From positions 9,519,859 through 9,583,858 of the forward strand of contig NW_022098030.1 in the NCBI RefSeq assembly GCF_002288925.2: a stretch of DNA of 64,000 nt. The letters are read 5' to 3'. A program made the translations under genes and the position numbers. The notes under the pieces were generated by a model. It made no database searches and was not told the origin of the DNA. It saw only the letters and a list, made by a program, of their open reading frames with translations. The DNA comes from Delphinapterus leucas. Lineage: Eukaryota > Chordata > Mammalia > Artiodactyla > Monodontidae. Below, one piece after another: positions 1 to 11,700 of the stretch. Position 1 is the stretch's first letter. The number at the start of each line of letters is the position of its first letter.

Positions 1-424
1 AAAAACACTCTGATTTTAGTCACTTTGTGTTCAGCTTCTGGTAGCTACAAAAGTATGTGTTCCTATTGAAAGCAAGCTTAAATCAAGCTGGAGCCCTAAA
101 ACAGCAAAAGGAAAATATTTGAGCCCTTAAGTGAAGCTAGTTCAGGGGGGTAGGGGAGGAAGGGGCAGGGATAGGAAAAAGATAGGCCTGGCGGGGAGGA
201 AAACAATAACAAAACACAAACCAACTCAATTTCAAAAGGTGCCCTGGAATTATTAACACAGCAAAAGAGAAAGAACCTAGGGTGAAATAAGAAGCGCAGA
301 GTCTTAATTAATGACATACTTGAGGGATGGTACATAGCAGTCCATTACAAGTCTCTAGTCTAAAGTGGCAAATAGAAAAGTATTTCCATAGTAACAAGTT
401 TTTTATAAATTAAAGGCAGGGAAG

Positions 425-510
425 CAATGTGCACAGTGGTAAAAGCACTGGACCTGGAGGACGAGGTACCATGCCAACTCTATGCTTGACTTATCCTGTG
501 ACTAATTTCT
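425..510 (+). repeat. MIR fragment (5' part)
   Basis: The pattern 'cagtggtaaaagcactggacctgga' followed by a degraded 'cttatcctgtgacta' resembles the tRNA-derived head of the mammal-wide MIR SINE. It is short and diverged. Confidence 0.5.
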
Positions 511-1081
511 GTGGGCCCCAAATTCTGTGAAAAGAGATGGGGTAGCATATGGATACATAATTTCTAATATCCTTCTCCAGCCACAAAATCTTGTGTCTTT
601 ATGAATATCTTATAATGTTTAATAATATTGTATGGGGTATCAGACTCTCGATGTGCACCAGTGGGTCCCAAACCAAGCTATTTATCAAAATCACAGTGAA
701 ATCAGCTCTTTTGCCCTTTTCCTGTTTGCCCATTTCTGTTCCCCTCTTAACAGTAAAAGAATCTAATTATAGGAATGAGATCAGTAAGCAACTGAAACTA
801 ACCCCTGACTTATGCTCTCCTGAATGCACACCATGCCCTGTCTAACCTGTTGATTTTTTTTCCTAGTTAAAAAGAAGAATGAAGAATTAATATGTTAAAA
901 AATGACTAGCTCTCTACCCGCAATAGCTCCCTTAGCAATCCTGCAGATAAGATCACACGCGCAAGGTAACATCTGAAGAGACAGCCACCCAGTCTGCACA
1001 CGATGAAGAATGATTCAGAACCCAACCTCCTGCCTTGACGATTCACTGAGATTCTCCCCCACTCACCCATTTTTTCCCTTT
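511..1081. other. Intron sequence without recognised features
   Basis: Positions 1-424 and 511-1081 show no motif I can assign. The open frames here have no recognisable protein content. Confidence 0.5.
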
Positions 1082-1095
1082 AAAAACTGCCATTG

Positions 1096-1286
1096 GGGGT
1101 TTCCCTGGTGGTGCAGTGGTTGAGAGTCCGCCTGCCGGTGCGGGGGACGCGGGTTCGTGCCCCGGTCCGGGAGGATCCCGCGTGCCGCGGGGCGGCTGGG
1201 CCCGTGCGCCGTGGCCGCTGGGCCTGTGCGTCCGGGGCTGGTGCTCCACAGCGGGAGAGGCCACAGCGGTGAGGGGCCCGCATACC

Positions 1287-1317
<31 letters not shown>
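1096..1317 (+). mobile_element. CHR-type SINE, deletion form (CD/CDO-like), first half of a dimer
   Basis: The tRNA-derived head (TTTCCCTGGTGGTGCAGTGG, then a B box GGTTCGTGCCC) is followed by the short body ending GCATACCGC and a pure A-tail of about 29 bases. It abuts the long-form SINE at 1322 with only four bases between, and no target duplication of its own is visible. Confidence 0.9.
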
Positions 1318-1319
<2 letters not shown>

Positions 1320-1321
1320 AC

Positions 1322-1710
1322 CGGGCTTCCCCAGTGGTGCAGTGGTTAAGAATCCGCCTGCCAATGCAGCAGACATGGGTTCGAGCCCTGGTCCGGGAAG
1401 ATCCCACATGCCGCGGAGCAACTAAGCCCGTGCACCACAACTACTGAGCCTGCACTCTAGAGCCCGTGAGCCACAACTACTGAGCCCACGTGCCACAACT
1501 ACTGAAGTCCATGCACATAGAGCCTGTGCTCCACAACTAGAGAAGCCACAGCATTGAGAAGCCCACGCACCACAACAAAGAGTAGCCCCCGCTCGCCACA
1601 ACTAGAGAAAGCCCGTGCGCAGCAACGGAGACCCAATGCAGCCAAAAATAAATTAATTAAAAAAAAATTTTTTTAATAAAAATAAATAAAAATTAAAAAT
1701 ATAAATAAAT
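1322..1710 (+). mobile_element. CHR-type SINE, long form, second half of a dimer
   Basis: The head matches the tRNA-derived module. The body contains the repeated CACAACTACTGAGCC-type units and ends with CAATGCAGCCAAAAATAAAT and an A/T-rich tail. AAAAACTGCCATGG at 1711-1724 matches 1082-1096 with one base inserted there, so the target duplication brackets this element together with the one before it. Confidence 0.9.
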
Positions 1711-1910
1711 AAAAACTGCCATGGCTGAGCAGGATCTTCAGAGTTGCTCTCTGGACACGAGTCGACCTTCTCTCCAGATTGCCAGTTTTTCTGATTAGAG
1801 CACCTTTGCTTTCTACTGACACTTGCCTCTTGAATTACTGGCTTATGAGCGGCAAGTAAACAAACCTGGGTTTGGTAACAACAGCAGGAACTTTTAAAAA
1901 GGAGTTTCTT

Positions 1911-2053
1911 GGGAATCCCCTGGTGGTCCAGTAGTTAGGACTTGATGCTTTCACCACTATGGGCCTGGGTTCAATCCCTGGTCAGGGAGCTAAGATGCTG
2001 AAGGTCATGCACCGCAAACCGTGAGGTGCGGCCATAAATAAATAATAAATAGT
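1911..2053 (+). mobile_element. CHR-type SINE, short form
   Basis: It begins GGGAATCCCCTGGTGGTCCAG, has a B box GGTTCAATCCC, then GTGAGGTGCGGCC and an AATAAATAATAAAT tail. AGTTTCTT at 1903-1910 and 2054-2061 looks like its target-site duplication. Confidence 0.85.
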
Positions 2054-2112
2054 AGTTTCTTTCCTGCTACCTCTCCACCAGCTCCTCCTCAACACCTCAA
2101 AAACAAACTAAA

Positions 2113-2318
2113 GGGCTTCCCTGGTGGCGCAGTGGTTGAGAGTCCACCTGCCGATGCAGGAGACGCGGGTTCGTGCCCCGGTCCGGGAAGATTCCACATG
2201 CCGCTGAGCGGCTGGGCCCATGAGCCATGGCCGCTGAGCCTGCGCGTCCGGAGCCTGTGCTCCGCAACGGGAGAGGCCACAACAGTGAGAGGCCCACGTA
2301 CCACAAAAAAAAAAAAAA
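2113..2318 (+). mobile_element. CHR-type SINE, deletion form
   Basis: Full-length copy from GGGCTTCCCTGGTGGCGCAG through the GGTTCGTGCCC B box to CCACGTACCAC and a 14-base A-tail. Confidence 0.93.
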
Positions 2319-2319
2319 T

Positions 2320-2545
2320 AGCTACCACTTATTTGAGGGCTTCTACTTGACAGATATATTAGATAAACACATTTAATTTATTTAATCCTGAATTTGGAGA
2401 TAGGCGAGTGAATCTCCATTTTATTCATGAGAACTCTGCACCTGCTCAATTTTACACAAGTAATAACTGATGGTACCGAGATTAAAATCTAGGTGTATCT
2501 CACCCCGACTCCATCCTTCTTAATCATTAACATCATTAGTAATTA
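2320..2545 (-). repeat. MIR remnant
   Basis: The plus strand reads like a diverged reverse complement of MIR: '...tttaatttatttaatcctga...', 'ctccattttattcatgagaactctgcacctgctcaattttacacaagtaat', then 'gattaaaatctaggtgtatctcaccccgactcc'. Confidence 0.55.
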
Positions 2546-2580
2546 ACAATATTCAATAATACTTATTAAGAATTAATATG

Positions 2581-2795
2581 GGGCTTCCCTGGTGGCGCAG
2601 TGGTTGAGAGTCCACCTGCCGATGCAGGGGACACGGGCTCGTGCCCCGGTCCGGGAAGACCCCACATGCCGTGGAGCGGCTGGGCCCGTGAGCCATGGCC
2701 GCTGAGCCTGCGTGTCCGGAGCTTGTGCTCCGCAACGGGAGAGGCCACAGCAGTGAGAGGCCCGCGTACCGCAAGAAAAGAAAAGAAAAAAAAAA
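2581..2795 (+). mobile_element. CHR-type SINE, deletion form
   Basis: Full-length copy with intact A and B box regions and an impure tail (AAGAAAAGAAAAGAAAAAAAAA). It is the fifth SINE in 1.7 kb, all on the plus strand. Confidence 0.93.
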
Positions 2796-3934
2796 CTAAA
2801 AATAAGCAGAGCAAAATATTATTATTCAGTAGCTTCCAGTTTGGGGCTATAATCTCTGGTTTAAAACAGTTTCCCCAGGAGAGGCTGATGATCATCCCAG
2901 TTGGGAAACCCATAACGAATCCTAATCTTTAGTCACCACCCCCCACCCAGCCCTGTTATTACCTGCCAATTAAACCAGATTTTTAAATACTGAATTTTCT
3001 GAAATCAAAAACTAATTTTACCTATAGACTTTTCTCAGCAAGCCCAAGTTACCAGATTTAAGTTTCTGTAAAAATAATTTGGTCTGAATGTTATTAAGAC
3101 GTCTGAAATATTTCGTAAAATTTTTGGCAGCCAGAAAACAGGAATGCTTTAAAAATAAAACTTTTTGCTTACTCTGCTCTCCCTAGGAGGTAGGGAAATA
3201 AACTAAACTGTGGAACAGCAACAATAACAGCAGCAAAAAGCAGCCTCAATGTTTCCCTGAAAAGGTTTCTTATAAAAGATTCTGGAATCAGCTGCCACAA
3301 TATTGGCTGCCAGGCTGGGGAAGAATAGGAGGAGGAAAGAGATGCACATTCACCCTTAGGTGATAACTGCTTCCTCTTTCTCCAAAGAATGAGACTTGAA
3401 CGCTGCAAGCTATTGCAGCTACTGAACGAATCTTCCTTACTATAAACCTTACCAAAAGGAAATATACAGGAAACAGGGAGGTCGGGGGGAGCAGACCAGA
3501 AAAGGCCCGGCTCCCCTCCAGTTTCATATATATAAGCAACAGCACCATCCTGAGCCTGAAGGGGAAAAATCAGGCTATAAAAGTATGAGATGATGGCAAG
3601 ATATTATCAACGGAGAAAAATTAAGGAATGAGTATGTGTACTTATTTTCAGTCAAACAAAAGATAAATGATCAAATCGTGTTGTTCAGAAAAATGATCCT
3701 TAAAAAAGGTCTTCTTCTCAATATTCTTTAAATTGTCAGCATTGGTGAATAGGATAGCAAACAAGTTGACTGACATTTCACCCTGCATCCCACTAGAAAA
3801 GCCGGAGCTATGCTAATTGAGAGCTCTGTAAAACAACAGACAAAAAGTTCACTATTATTGGAATGCTGTGGAAATGCAGTAAAATGCTGATTATCATGAT
3901 AGTACTATAGAAGAGGAACTTGGCTGAAGACTGT
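2796..3934. other. Intron sequence without recognised features
   Basis: AT-rich unique-looking sequence. Two overlapping minus-strand frames near 3169-3548 have no recognisable protein content and I do not treat them as genes. Confidence 0.5.
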
Positions 3935-4095
3935 ACACTTACTATATTCATATCTGGCAATAACTTGGCAAGGCAAATATTATATGCCTAGTTCACAGAC
4001 CCTGTAACTGATGTTCAATACATTTAGTACTTTATCTAAAATCATATCATTTAAATCTAAACCTGCATGTTCCAGTCCTACAGCCTTTCCAAAAT
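3935..4095 (-). repeat. MIR remnant
   Basis: Degraded reverse-complement MIR order: a 'tatatgcctagttcacagaccctgtaactgatg' core, then 'taaaatcatatcatttaaatctaaacctgcatgttcc'. Confidence 0.4.
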
Positions 4096-4220
4096 AGCCT
4101 TACTTGCACCTATACGTGAGAAGACTAGCCAATCACCAAGTCGTTCTTCAAAGTGAACATCACTTGTTTCTATAGTATTAGATATATTTAACTTTTTATC
4201 ACACTATGTCATGAGATTTT

Positions 4221-4428
4221 TTTTTTTTTTTTTTTTTTGGTACGCGGGCCTCTCACTGTTCTGGCCTCTCTTGTTGCGGAGCACAGGCTCCGGAAGCGCA
4301 GGCTCAGCGGCCATGGCTCACGGGTCCAGCCACTCTGCGGCATGTGGGATCTTCCCGGACCGGGGCACGAACCCATGTCCCCTGCATCGGCAGGCGGACT
4401 CTCAACCACTGCACCACAAGGGAAGCCC
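4221..4428 (-). mobile_element. CHR-type SINE, deletion form
   Basis: Reverse-oriented full copy: T-tract, GGTACGCGGGCCTCTCACTG, then the head ending in GGGAAGCCC. TCATGAGATTTT at 4209-4220 and again at 4431-4442 is a perfect 12-base target-site duplication. Confidence 0.95.
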
Positions 4429-4634
4429 TTTCATGAGATTTTAAGAAAGAAACTTCACTCGATGGAACACGTAAACTGGCAAATTTTTGCCTGAATCTTC
4501 AAATTAGAAAAAAATAATCCTATGTAATTTGGAGCTTTCCATTTCATAAAAGTTATGGAAATACACTCAAATCATTCATGTATAACTTTGGTATAATCCG
4601 AGTACATTACATAAACATGTATTCTGATAAAAAA

Positions 4635-4637
4635 CAC

Positions 4638-4685
<48 letters not shown>
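4635..4685. repeat. (CA)n microsatellite
   Basis: About 22 uninterrupted CA units follow a short ACACAAA leader. It is long enough to be length-variable. Confidence 0.98.
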
Positions 4686-4690
<5 letters not shown>

Positions 4691-7600
4691 ATAGGGCGAA
4701 GGAACTCAGTGTCATATATTAAAAACTAAGACAATGCCCTCAAAAGGCTGGGTTGGTACTGCTAACAGGTATAATGACTCAAAATTCATAAAATTAAAAT
4801 ATTAAGGTTTTTTCTTTTTTGCTGTTTTTAAATACATAAAATTTAATTACTTTTAAGCAGTCACAAATGATGTTGCATATAATCAAAGACTATTAAATGT
4901 ACTTGGTATGTAGTTATCTTCAGCAATACATTAACGGAAATTCTAGATATATCTTCCATTTCTTCATACACTAAAAGCTAAGAGTCATTGTTTTTACATG
5001 TCCTTCATTTTTCTCATATTGTCCCTGCTGTTTTCTCTGAATCTTATATTAATTATAAGCAAAACGACAACCACATACCCAAAGGCAGGTATTGCAGATT
5101 CCCCTATTATACCAAAGAGAAGCATTATGATCTTTGCATTTTATTTGATTTCCTGAAGTGAAATGAACAAACATGCAGAGAAAGAAAGAAAGTGTCCTCT
5201 GGAACATGAACACGGACTTCACTAATGAAGGCCATAATTACCGAGGAAACATGTATTAAATTCTGAATTCATGCTATTTCACTTGATGCAAGAGTTGTAA
5301 TCAGACCAACAGAGCATACAGGAGCCATCTGGGTGCTGCAGAGCTGTAAAGACAAACCCTGAGAGCAAGGGCACATCGACCTTCCTAGCACCAAATCACT
5401 GCAGACTTTTGTATTAGAAAGTGCTGTTCTTCCCTTTTGATTTCTTATTTTCCTTTTTGAAGAAAGGAATACTGTAATCAGTAGGTATGAAACTGGATAT
5501 AAAAAATAAAACATCACACCATGCAGCCTTTACCACAGCATCACATATCACAGATATTCTAATGATCAAAGAATTTGATTTAATATTCAGTTTTATCCAA
5601 CCCACCTCCCACCCTGCTCACACCTTTTAAGGAATCTCTAATGTACTCTAGAAATCAGGCTTTCTATAGCTTAAGTTTCATTTGAGAAATCAAAACTAAA
5701 TTAGCATTTCCATTGTTCCAGGCATTTAAGACAGGAATCTGACTTCTAGGCAATGACAATGGATTTCAAATTTGTGCAAACCACATCATTTTCTGTGAAA
5801 TTGACAGAACCCAGCTGAATATGAGTAACCTGATAGTCATGAGATCCCGTCAGTCAATTGGATTCCTCTGAGGCAGCAGGTTATCGAAAATTGAGCCAAG
5901 TGATGTAATATGCATCCCAGACAGTGTTATGAGAACAGCAGAGATGATTTCAATGAGACTCATTATTCATTCATCACAAGGTCCAATTTGCGTGTCATTT
6001 TCACTGACAGTGTCCTCAGTTAACTGGTTGAAATTTAGTGCTGATAGGGTGTTTTATTCCATCCTGTAAAAATTTTTTTTTGTCTTCCTTTGTGAAAGAG
6101 TACAAAACAAAGAAGGATTTGTATTTGTGGCCATTCACAGTAATATCTGAACACGTTTCAGGAATACTGGAAGAACGGACATAGGAAAGAGCCCTTAAGG
6201 ACTCCCTGTTTTTCTCATTAGGAGTATATAATAATATGCCAAATATTACAGAGAAAAAAGTACGACAATATTAGCCTTCAGAAAATAACTGCTTTTCTTT
6301 TAAATGCTAAAGAACGAAATAAACACTGATAGGAGACACACTCACTGAATGAGATACAACTTCTACTCCTGAGTCTGGTCGTTAATCTCATCACCCAAGG
6401 GACCCTCTCTCCCCAAGGTTTAGGGGAAGAACAGAAAAGAAAGTTCTCCAAGAGGCAAGAAGAGCTGGCCTATACATTCTTGGGCTTCTCCCATGGACCA
6501 GTCCAAGGGCTAGCACATTTGAAAGCCATGCATCACTTCCCATCATTGTCGGGGTGACAACCCATCTTAAAGGGCCCCGACGTCGTTAGACACAGTAGCT
6601 GTCTCAGTCTACCTTTCCTGATTCATTTTCCTCTCCAGGTCCTGGTGCTCTGGGTATCTAACAAAAGGACTGCTCAGTCCTCCTCAGTAACTTCCTCTGA
6701 GCGTCCCTCTGTGTAATGCTCAGGCTCCGCTCTCCACTCTTCCTCGTCTGTCCAATTATAAACGCCCATATCCCAAGAATCCTTCGGGTTCCTCCTCACA
6801 CACCTTTGCTGCTGAAGGCACTTCAGCTGAAAGTCACCTCCCCTTCCTCTAAGCCGCCCGAATGCTCCCAGGGCCTCCCCTCCAGCCCTCACCACTCTTC
6901 AGCTTGAATTTCAGTTCTACACTGGCAGGCACTATTCTCCACTTCCTACTACTCTCAAACGTCCTTCAGGGCAGAATTTTTTCGATTCATCTTTGATTCC
7001 CCACATCACCTAACACCACGCCTTGCACAAAGATGAATCTTTAAAAAAACAATCATAATTTGTGAATAGAACACTGTCCCAGGTATTAACACTCTAATGC
7101 AAGCATTACAGAAACCTGCAAGGGTAATCAGCTTTCCAAATTTAAATAACTGGAACCTAAACCACAAATAGAATACAGAATCATCTTAAGTTAGCTGAGC
7201 GAGGAAGACAACCTGCAGGAATAAAATACCCTATTAATCTTTGGCTTTTTGAATTGTAAAATATTTCTGAACCTCGACTTTATTTGTGGTGTTATCTGGT
7301 TAGCGGTCTTCGCAGCAGTTCAAAGTTTTAAAGAACTACAGGTCATGAATATTAAATGCTACAACAAGTTTACTTGGAGGAAATCCAGATTCATTTGTAG
7401 CTGCATGACAAACAGTCCCCCAGTTTCAATAATGCGAGGAAATACTGTGATCGGAATCGGAGTATCTTGCTATATCTGGATTCTCACAAAGTCAAGTGTA
7501 AGGCACATGGGGGAAAAGACAATCCTCAGAAAGCAGGAACACTACTTGGAGTGGCACAGATGGTGATTAAAGACAATCAGAAAGGGCAAATATATCCTAT

Positions 7601-8684
7601 TTCATTCAAGGCAATGGATATGAGGGTCACATCTTGCGTAAAACCACAACCCGGTCTAGAAAGAAAAGGGACAGGGACATAAACGATAAGATTCCACGAA
7701 TGTCATCCGAGCAGCTAATCAAATAAAAAAAGCACATGTGGATTCAATGTGCAAATACCTGCAGGCTATGCGCTGGCTCTTCTGTACACGCGGAGTCACA
7801 CAAAATAGTCTGATATACAGAAGCACTACGTTTAATGTCTTCAGTGTTCCAACAGCGACAAACCCAAACCTTCAACAGAACGTAAGACCCAACCCTCAGA
7901 AACCATTCTCAAGATAAACCCTGTAAATGGTTTGGAAATATGGGACTGTTTGTTAGTGTGGGTCTGATCACTGCACCCCGCTGTAGAGCCCAGCTTACAT
8001 AATACCCAAGATAAAGGTAAACTTGTTCAACAAAGGCAACCTCCATCAAACACATCCTGCTTAGCATTAAAATAAAGTTATTTCTAGACAGAGATGACTT
8101 GTTTTTTGAAAGTGGCAATGCCTCCCGTTTCCCTCTCTAATAATACAGTCTCTTTATCTTGTTTACATGAAATAGAGCCGCAAGATTTTATTTGAAGGAG
8201 GCTGTCCAGATAATGCACATCTTGGAAGCAACTACAGCAAAATTAATGCAGCCATCTTTAGAGAAAGTCTTTAAAAAGATCAAACTCAAAGGGCTTCATT
8301 TTTCCAAATTATTTTGGGCTATAGTTAGAATTGTTACACCTGCTTTCAGGTTTCCTTCGTTTTTAAATTTTTTTTCCCCACCTGTAACTAAGTGATTATT
8401 AGGCTAATAAAGGGGGGAAAAAAGATGTTTCCACATTAAAACAGTTAACAGATGTTAAATAAGCACAGAAAATGGCCACTAGGCAAGCAATGACTGATGT
8501 TGGGTAAGTAAGAAAAATGTTGCCTTTACTGATTTTATTACCCATGTACCTCCTGGGGTCATGGGAGACTTGTAAAATATTCTGTGGGCAGATAAAAGTC
8601 TAGCATTTATTTGCAAGGCTAGTGTGTGTTTCAAGGGTTCCCCACTCCCCTTACTTAGTTTTATGTTGTCAAAAAGTAAGTGAA
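4686..8684. other. Intron sequence, mostly unassigned
   Basis: About 4 kb with few recognisable repeats. Around 6590-7035 the C/T-rich text ending 'cttcagggcagaattttttcgattcatctttgattccccacatcacctaacaccacgccttgcac' resembles a plus-strand L2 3' end. The rest (notably 5650-6350 and 7040-8480) shows no repeat signature that I recognise, which would suit retained intronic sequence, but conservation cannot be seen from one genome. Confidence 0.4.
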
Positions 8685-8893
8685 GGGCTTCCCTGGTGGC
8701 GCAGTGGTTGAGAGTCCGCCTGCCAACGCAGGGGACACGGGTTTGTGCCCCGGTCCAGGAGGATCCCACATGCCACGGAGCGGCTGGGCCCGTGAGCCAT
8801 GGCCGCTGAGCCTGTGCGTCCAGAGCCTGTGCTCCGCAGTGGGAGAGGCCACAACAGTGAAAGGCCCGCGTACCACAAAAAAAAAAAAAAAAA
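8685..8893 (+). mobile_element. CHR-type SINE, deletion form
   Basis: Full-length copy, GGGCTTCCCTGGTGGCGCAG to GCGTACCAC plus a 16-base A-tail. Flanking target duplication is not clear. Confidence 0.93.
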
Positions 8894-9104
8894 GTGAAAA
8901 TAATCTAAGAAAGGCTAAAATAATTATTTGGTGAGAGGTCAAGAAAACTCATTTATCAACATTTTTCTGACATGCATTTCTTCCAATCCTACCTTCCAGA
9001 ACTCACTAACCAGTAATGAAATCCTCACTGTAGAAAGGGGCGAGTATAGGATTTCACTTTACCATTGCAGGCACATCCTTTTCAAAAGTCAATCTTAAAC
9101 AAGG

Positions 9105-9190
9105 GTGAATTCAATAATTTACTAGGTACCTACTATGTGCCAAATGGTGCACTAGATGCCAAGAATAATGTAGGAAACATATTAAATAGA
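9105..9190 (-). repeat. MIR/L2 3'-end fragment
   Basis: 'aataatttactaggtacctactatgtgccaaatggtgcactagatgcc' is the reverse complement of the conserved 3' end shared by MIR and L2. Confidence 0.6.
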
Positions 9191-9399
9191 TGCTGAAGTG
9201 AAGATCTAGAACATTTAACAGTTTTCAAAAAAATAGTTAGGAACTCTAATTTTATTCATACACATTCCTGAAGATTTTATACTGTTTTCTTAGAAATCTT
9301 CCTAACTGTTGAAAACTATATTATTTCATATTATATTCAACCACATTATTTCATAAGTCATATTACTCTCTTGATAAGCATTTACTAAATAAGTTAAAT

Positions 9400-9480
9400 G
9401 TGTTAATATTTTTGACATATTCAGAACAGTGCCTGGCAGATATAAACACTATACATGTTTACCAAATGCTAAATAAAATA
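9400..9480 (+). repeat. MIR/L2 3'-end fragment
   Basis: 'cagaacagtgcctggcagatataaacactatacatgtttaccaaatgctaaataaa' matches the MIR/L2 terminal module in the sense direction. Confidence 0.55.
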
Positions 9481-10549
9481 TCTATGATTTTCTGGGTACC
9501 TACTGTTTTTCAAACACTTCATCGAAGAAAAAACTTTCGTATTTCTTTTGCAGAACTACAAAAAATTTACATGTCATATGGACACGGGTATCCCTTGCAT
9601 GAATCTTAGAAGTCAAAAAACGGCAGCCAAGACTTCTGGCCAAATTCAGTCATCCCAAGGATATCGTCTGGCCCAAACAGGGCATATTTGTTCTTAAATT
9701 AGTAACCAATAATAAATAACAGGAGATGTCATAGAAAATACAGACGTCTGTCTTAGAAAAATATTAACCTCTACGAAACTGAAACCTGTATTTGCTTATC
9801 GCAATAATGGGATGGAGAGAAGTACGAGTGCGAGAGCATAACCTCTAGTTCACCACAGGCCCTTCTGCCTGGTCCTGGTGTGCATTTGACTTTGGGGCCT
9901 GGATCTGATAGGCCTCTAACTTCTGACATTTCTGAAGAAATGTGAAGGGAGAAGCTGAGTGTGACTGCTATGAGAAAAACATTACGGACAAAACTATAAA
10001 AATGGAGAGCCTTGCTCCTCTGGTTTTAATAATTTCCAGCTTGTAGGACCACCATCTTTAGATTTTTGAGTATATGGCTGGTTCTCTAGTTTGCCTAATA
10101 GAGGTAAACATTTGTGCACTGGATTCTTCTGTTTATATATAAGTTATGTTTTAATAAGGCAGGGAAGTTTATTTCATGTGGCCAACTATGATAACTCTGA
10201 TGCAGAGTTAATTAGTAAGACATTTAAGATGATTATTCGTTTAAGGTTGAAAAGTCTTTTAATCCACTTCCTTCAGAGTCTCTTCTAACTCACCCCAGGC
10301 ATAGAAATCTATTTATTTTAAAGACAGAACATGGAATTTTTCTATAACTTCCATATGTAATCTATGCCAGTGTTTATAAGCCCCATAGTCATGAAATTCT
10401 AAATGAAAGTTTTTGCTTAAATATTCATGCTTCAGCTTTAGTTGATTCCTAATTCATATGCTTTCAAACCACTGCGTGTTTAAAGACTAGTAGAAATTTA
10501 TCCTTTGGCCTTCTCTTTCTTGAGATAAAGAATTACATTTCCACTGATA
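9481..10549. other. Intron sequence without recognised features
   Basis: No repeat, RNA gene or coding similarity that I can defend. Confidence 0.45.
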
Positions 10550-10750
10550 TTTCTTCTTTCCCTTCAACTAATGTGCATTAAGTGACTTCCAAATATTGGG
10601 CACCCAGTTCACAACGAACACTCTACAGTTTCACATAATCTTCCTAACATCTCTAGGAGAGAACATTAATTATCTCTATTTCTACACGAAGAAACGGCAT
10701 TGAACTAGTCCAACGTGACTCAGCCAGTGCACGTTAAGGTTCAATGCCTA
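10550..10750 (-). repeat. MIR remnant
   Basis: Reverse-complement MIR layout: 'cacataatcttcctaacatctctaggagagaacattaattatctctatttctacacgaagaaac', then 'gactcagccagtgcacgttaaggttcaatgcc'. Confidence 0.65.
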
Positions 10751-11029
10751 TTATTTTCTTCTCTACTGTGGAGTCATCTGACTACTTTCTATATTCATCT
10801 TCACACCTTCACAGTGTAAGATCACTAGACAGTCACAAATATGTCTTCTAGTCCTAGTGATTCCACCATTTTCTGGGTGACTTTCACATCTCTGGTTCTC
10901 TACACCTCAGCTGGAAACAAGGGGACTGGCATAGATGGTCTCAAGGTTCCTTACGAATCTGTAAAGTCTGTTATCCCAATGTCCTCATTAAGCTCACTGG
11001 CCCAAAACCTAAGAATGAAAGAAAAAGCT

Positions 11030-11700
11030 AAGTTGGGATAGCAACTATTAGATGAAGGGTTTTGCTGCCCTGACCACTTCCCTTGCCCGCAAGCAGTGGC
11101 TGCCAGACAGCCTGGGCAAGTTTCCATCTGAAAACTTCTCAAGACACTGAACATTCAAAGCCATTAAGTCCTTTCCCATAGTGCGGGGGACTTCACACTC
11201 TCTACTCTTACGAATTCCTTCACAGTGATGGGGTTCGGGGCAGGCTGCCACAGAATGTGCCACTTTGGCATGTGGATTATATGGAGCGAAAGACAATTAA
11301 GGCCCAACAGACTCAAGAAGAAGTTTTTACTTCCCTCTTAAATGCCTAAAAGGATTTAGTTAGCCTGTGCCAGGAAGAGAGTTATTACCAAAGATAACTT
11401 TTTTACATAAGGAAGACTCTTTGGTCTGGCATGGCAAACATTTGCTCGTCCTGTCTTCCTGTGAATCGTCTTCCTTCCTCTGAAGTTCCAGACCCCTCCC
11501 CCCTTTTCCTTAGCTCAGGATGGCATAGAAACCTCAACTGCCTAACTGTTGAGGAGCTTCTCCTGTCTCTGAGGGGGTCCTGTATGTACAAAACTAAATC
11601 TGTTTTTCTCCTGTTAATCTGTCTTACGGCAATTTGATTATTAGGCCAGCCAAAGAACTTCGATGGAGAGAAAAGTTCTTCTCCCCTGCACTAGTGGCAC
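11030..11700 (+). mobile_element. Endogenous retrovirus LTR-type remnant
   Basis: The stretch from 'cactttggcatgtggattatatggag' through 'aagataacttttttacataaggaagactctttggtctggcatgg', a C-rich segment, and 'ctgttaatctgtcttacggcaatttgattattaggccagcc' matches a retroviral LTR/flank type I remember from other cetartiodactyl genomes. No gag, pol or env reading frame is attached. Boundaries and subfamily are uncertain. Confidence 0.5.

Noticed and set aside
1322..1400. tRNA-like A and B boxes (and likewise at each SINE head) as functional tRNA genes
   Set aside because: They are tRNA-derived SINE promoters without a complete tRNA cloverleaf or anticodon arm, repeated many times.
1043..1447. Several overlapping open frames of 77-125 codons on both strands
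   Set aside because: They are translations of the CHR SINEs and their A/T tails. The same peptides recur at every SINE copy in the window, so they are repeat artefacts, not genes.
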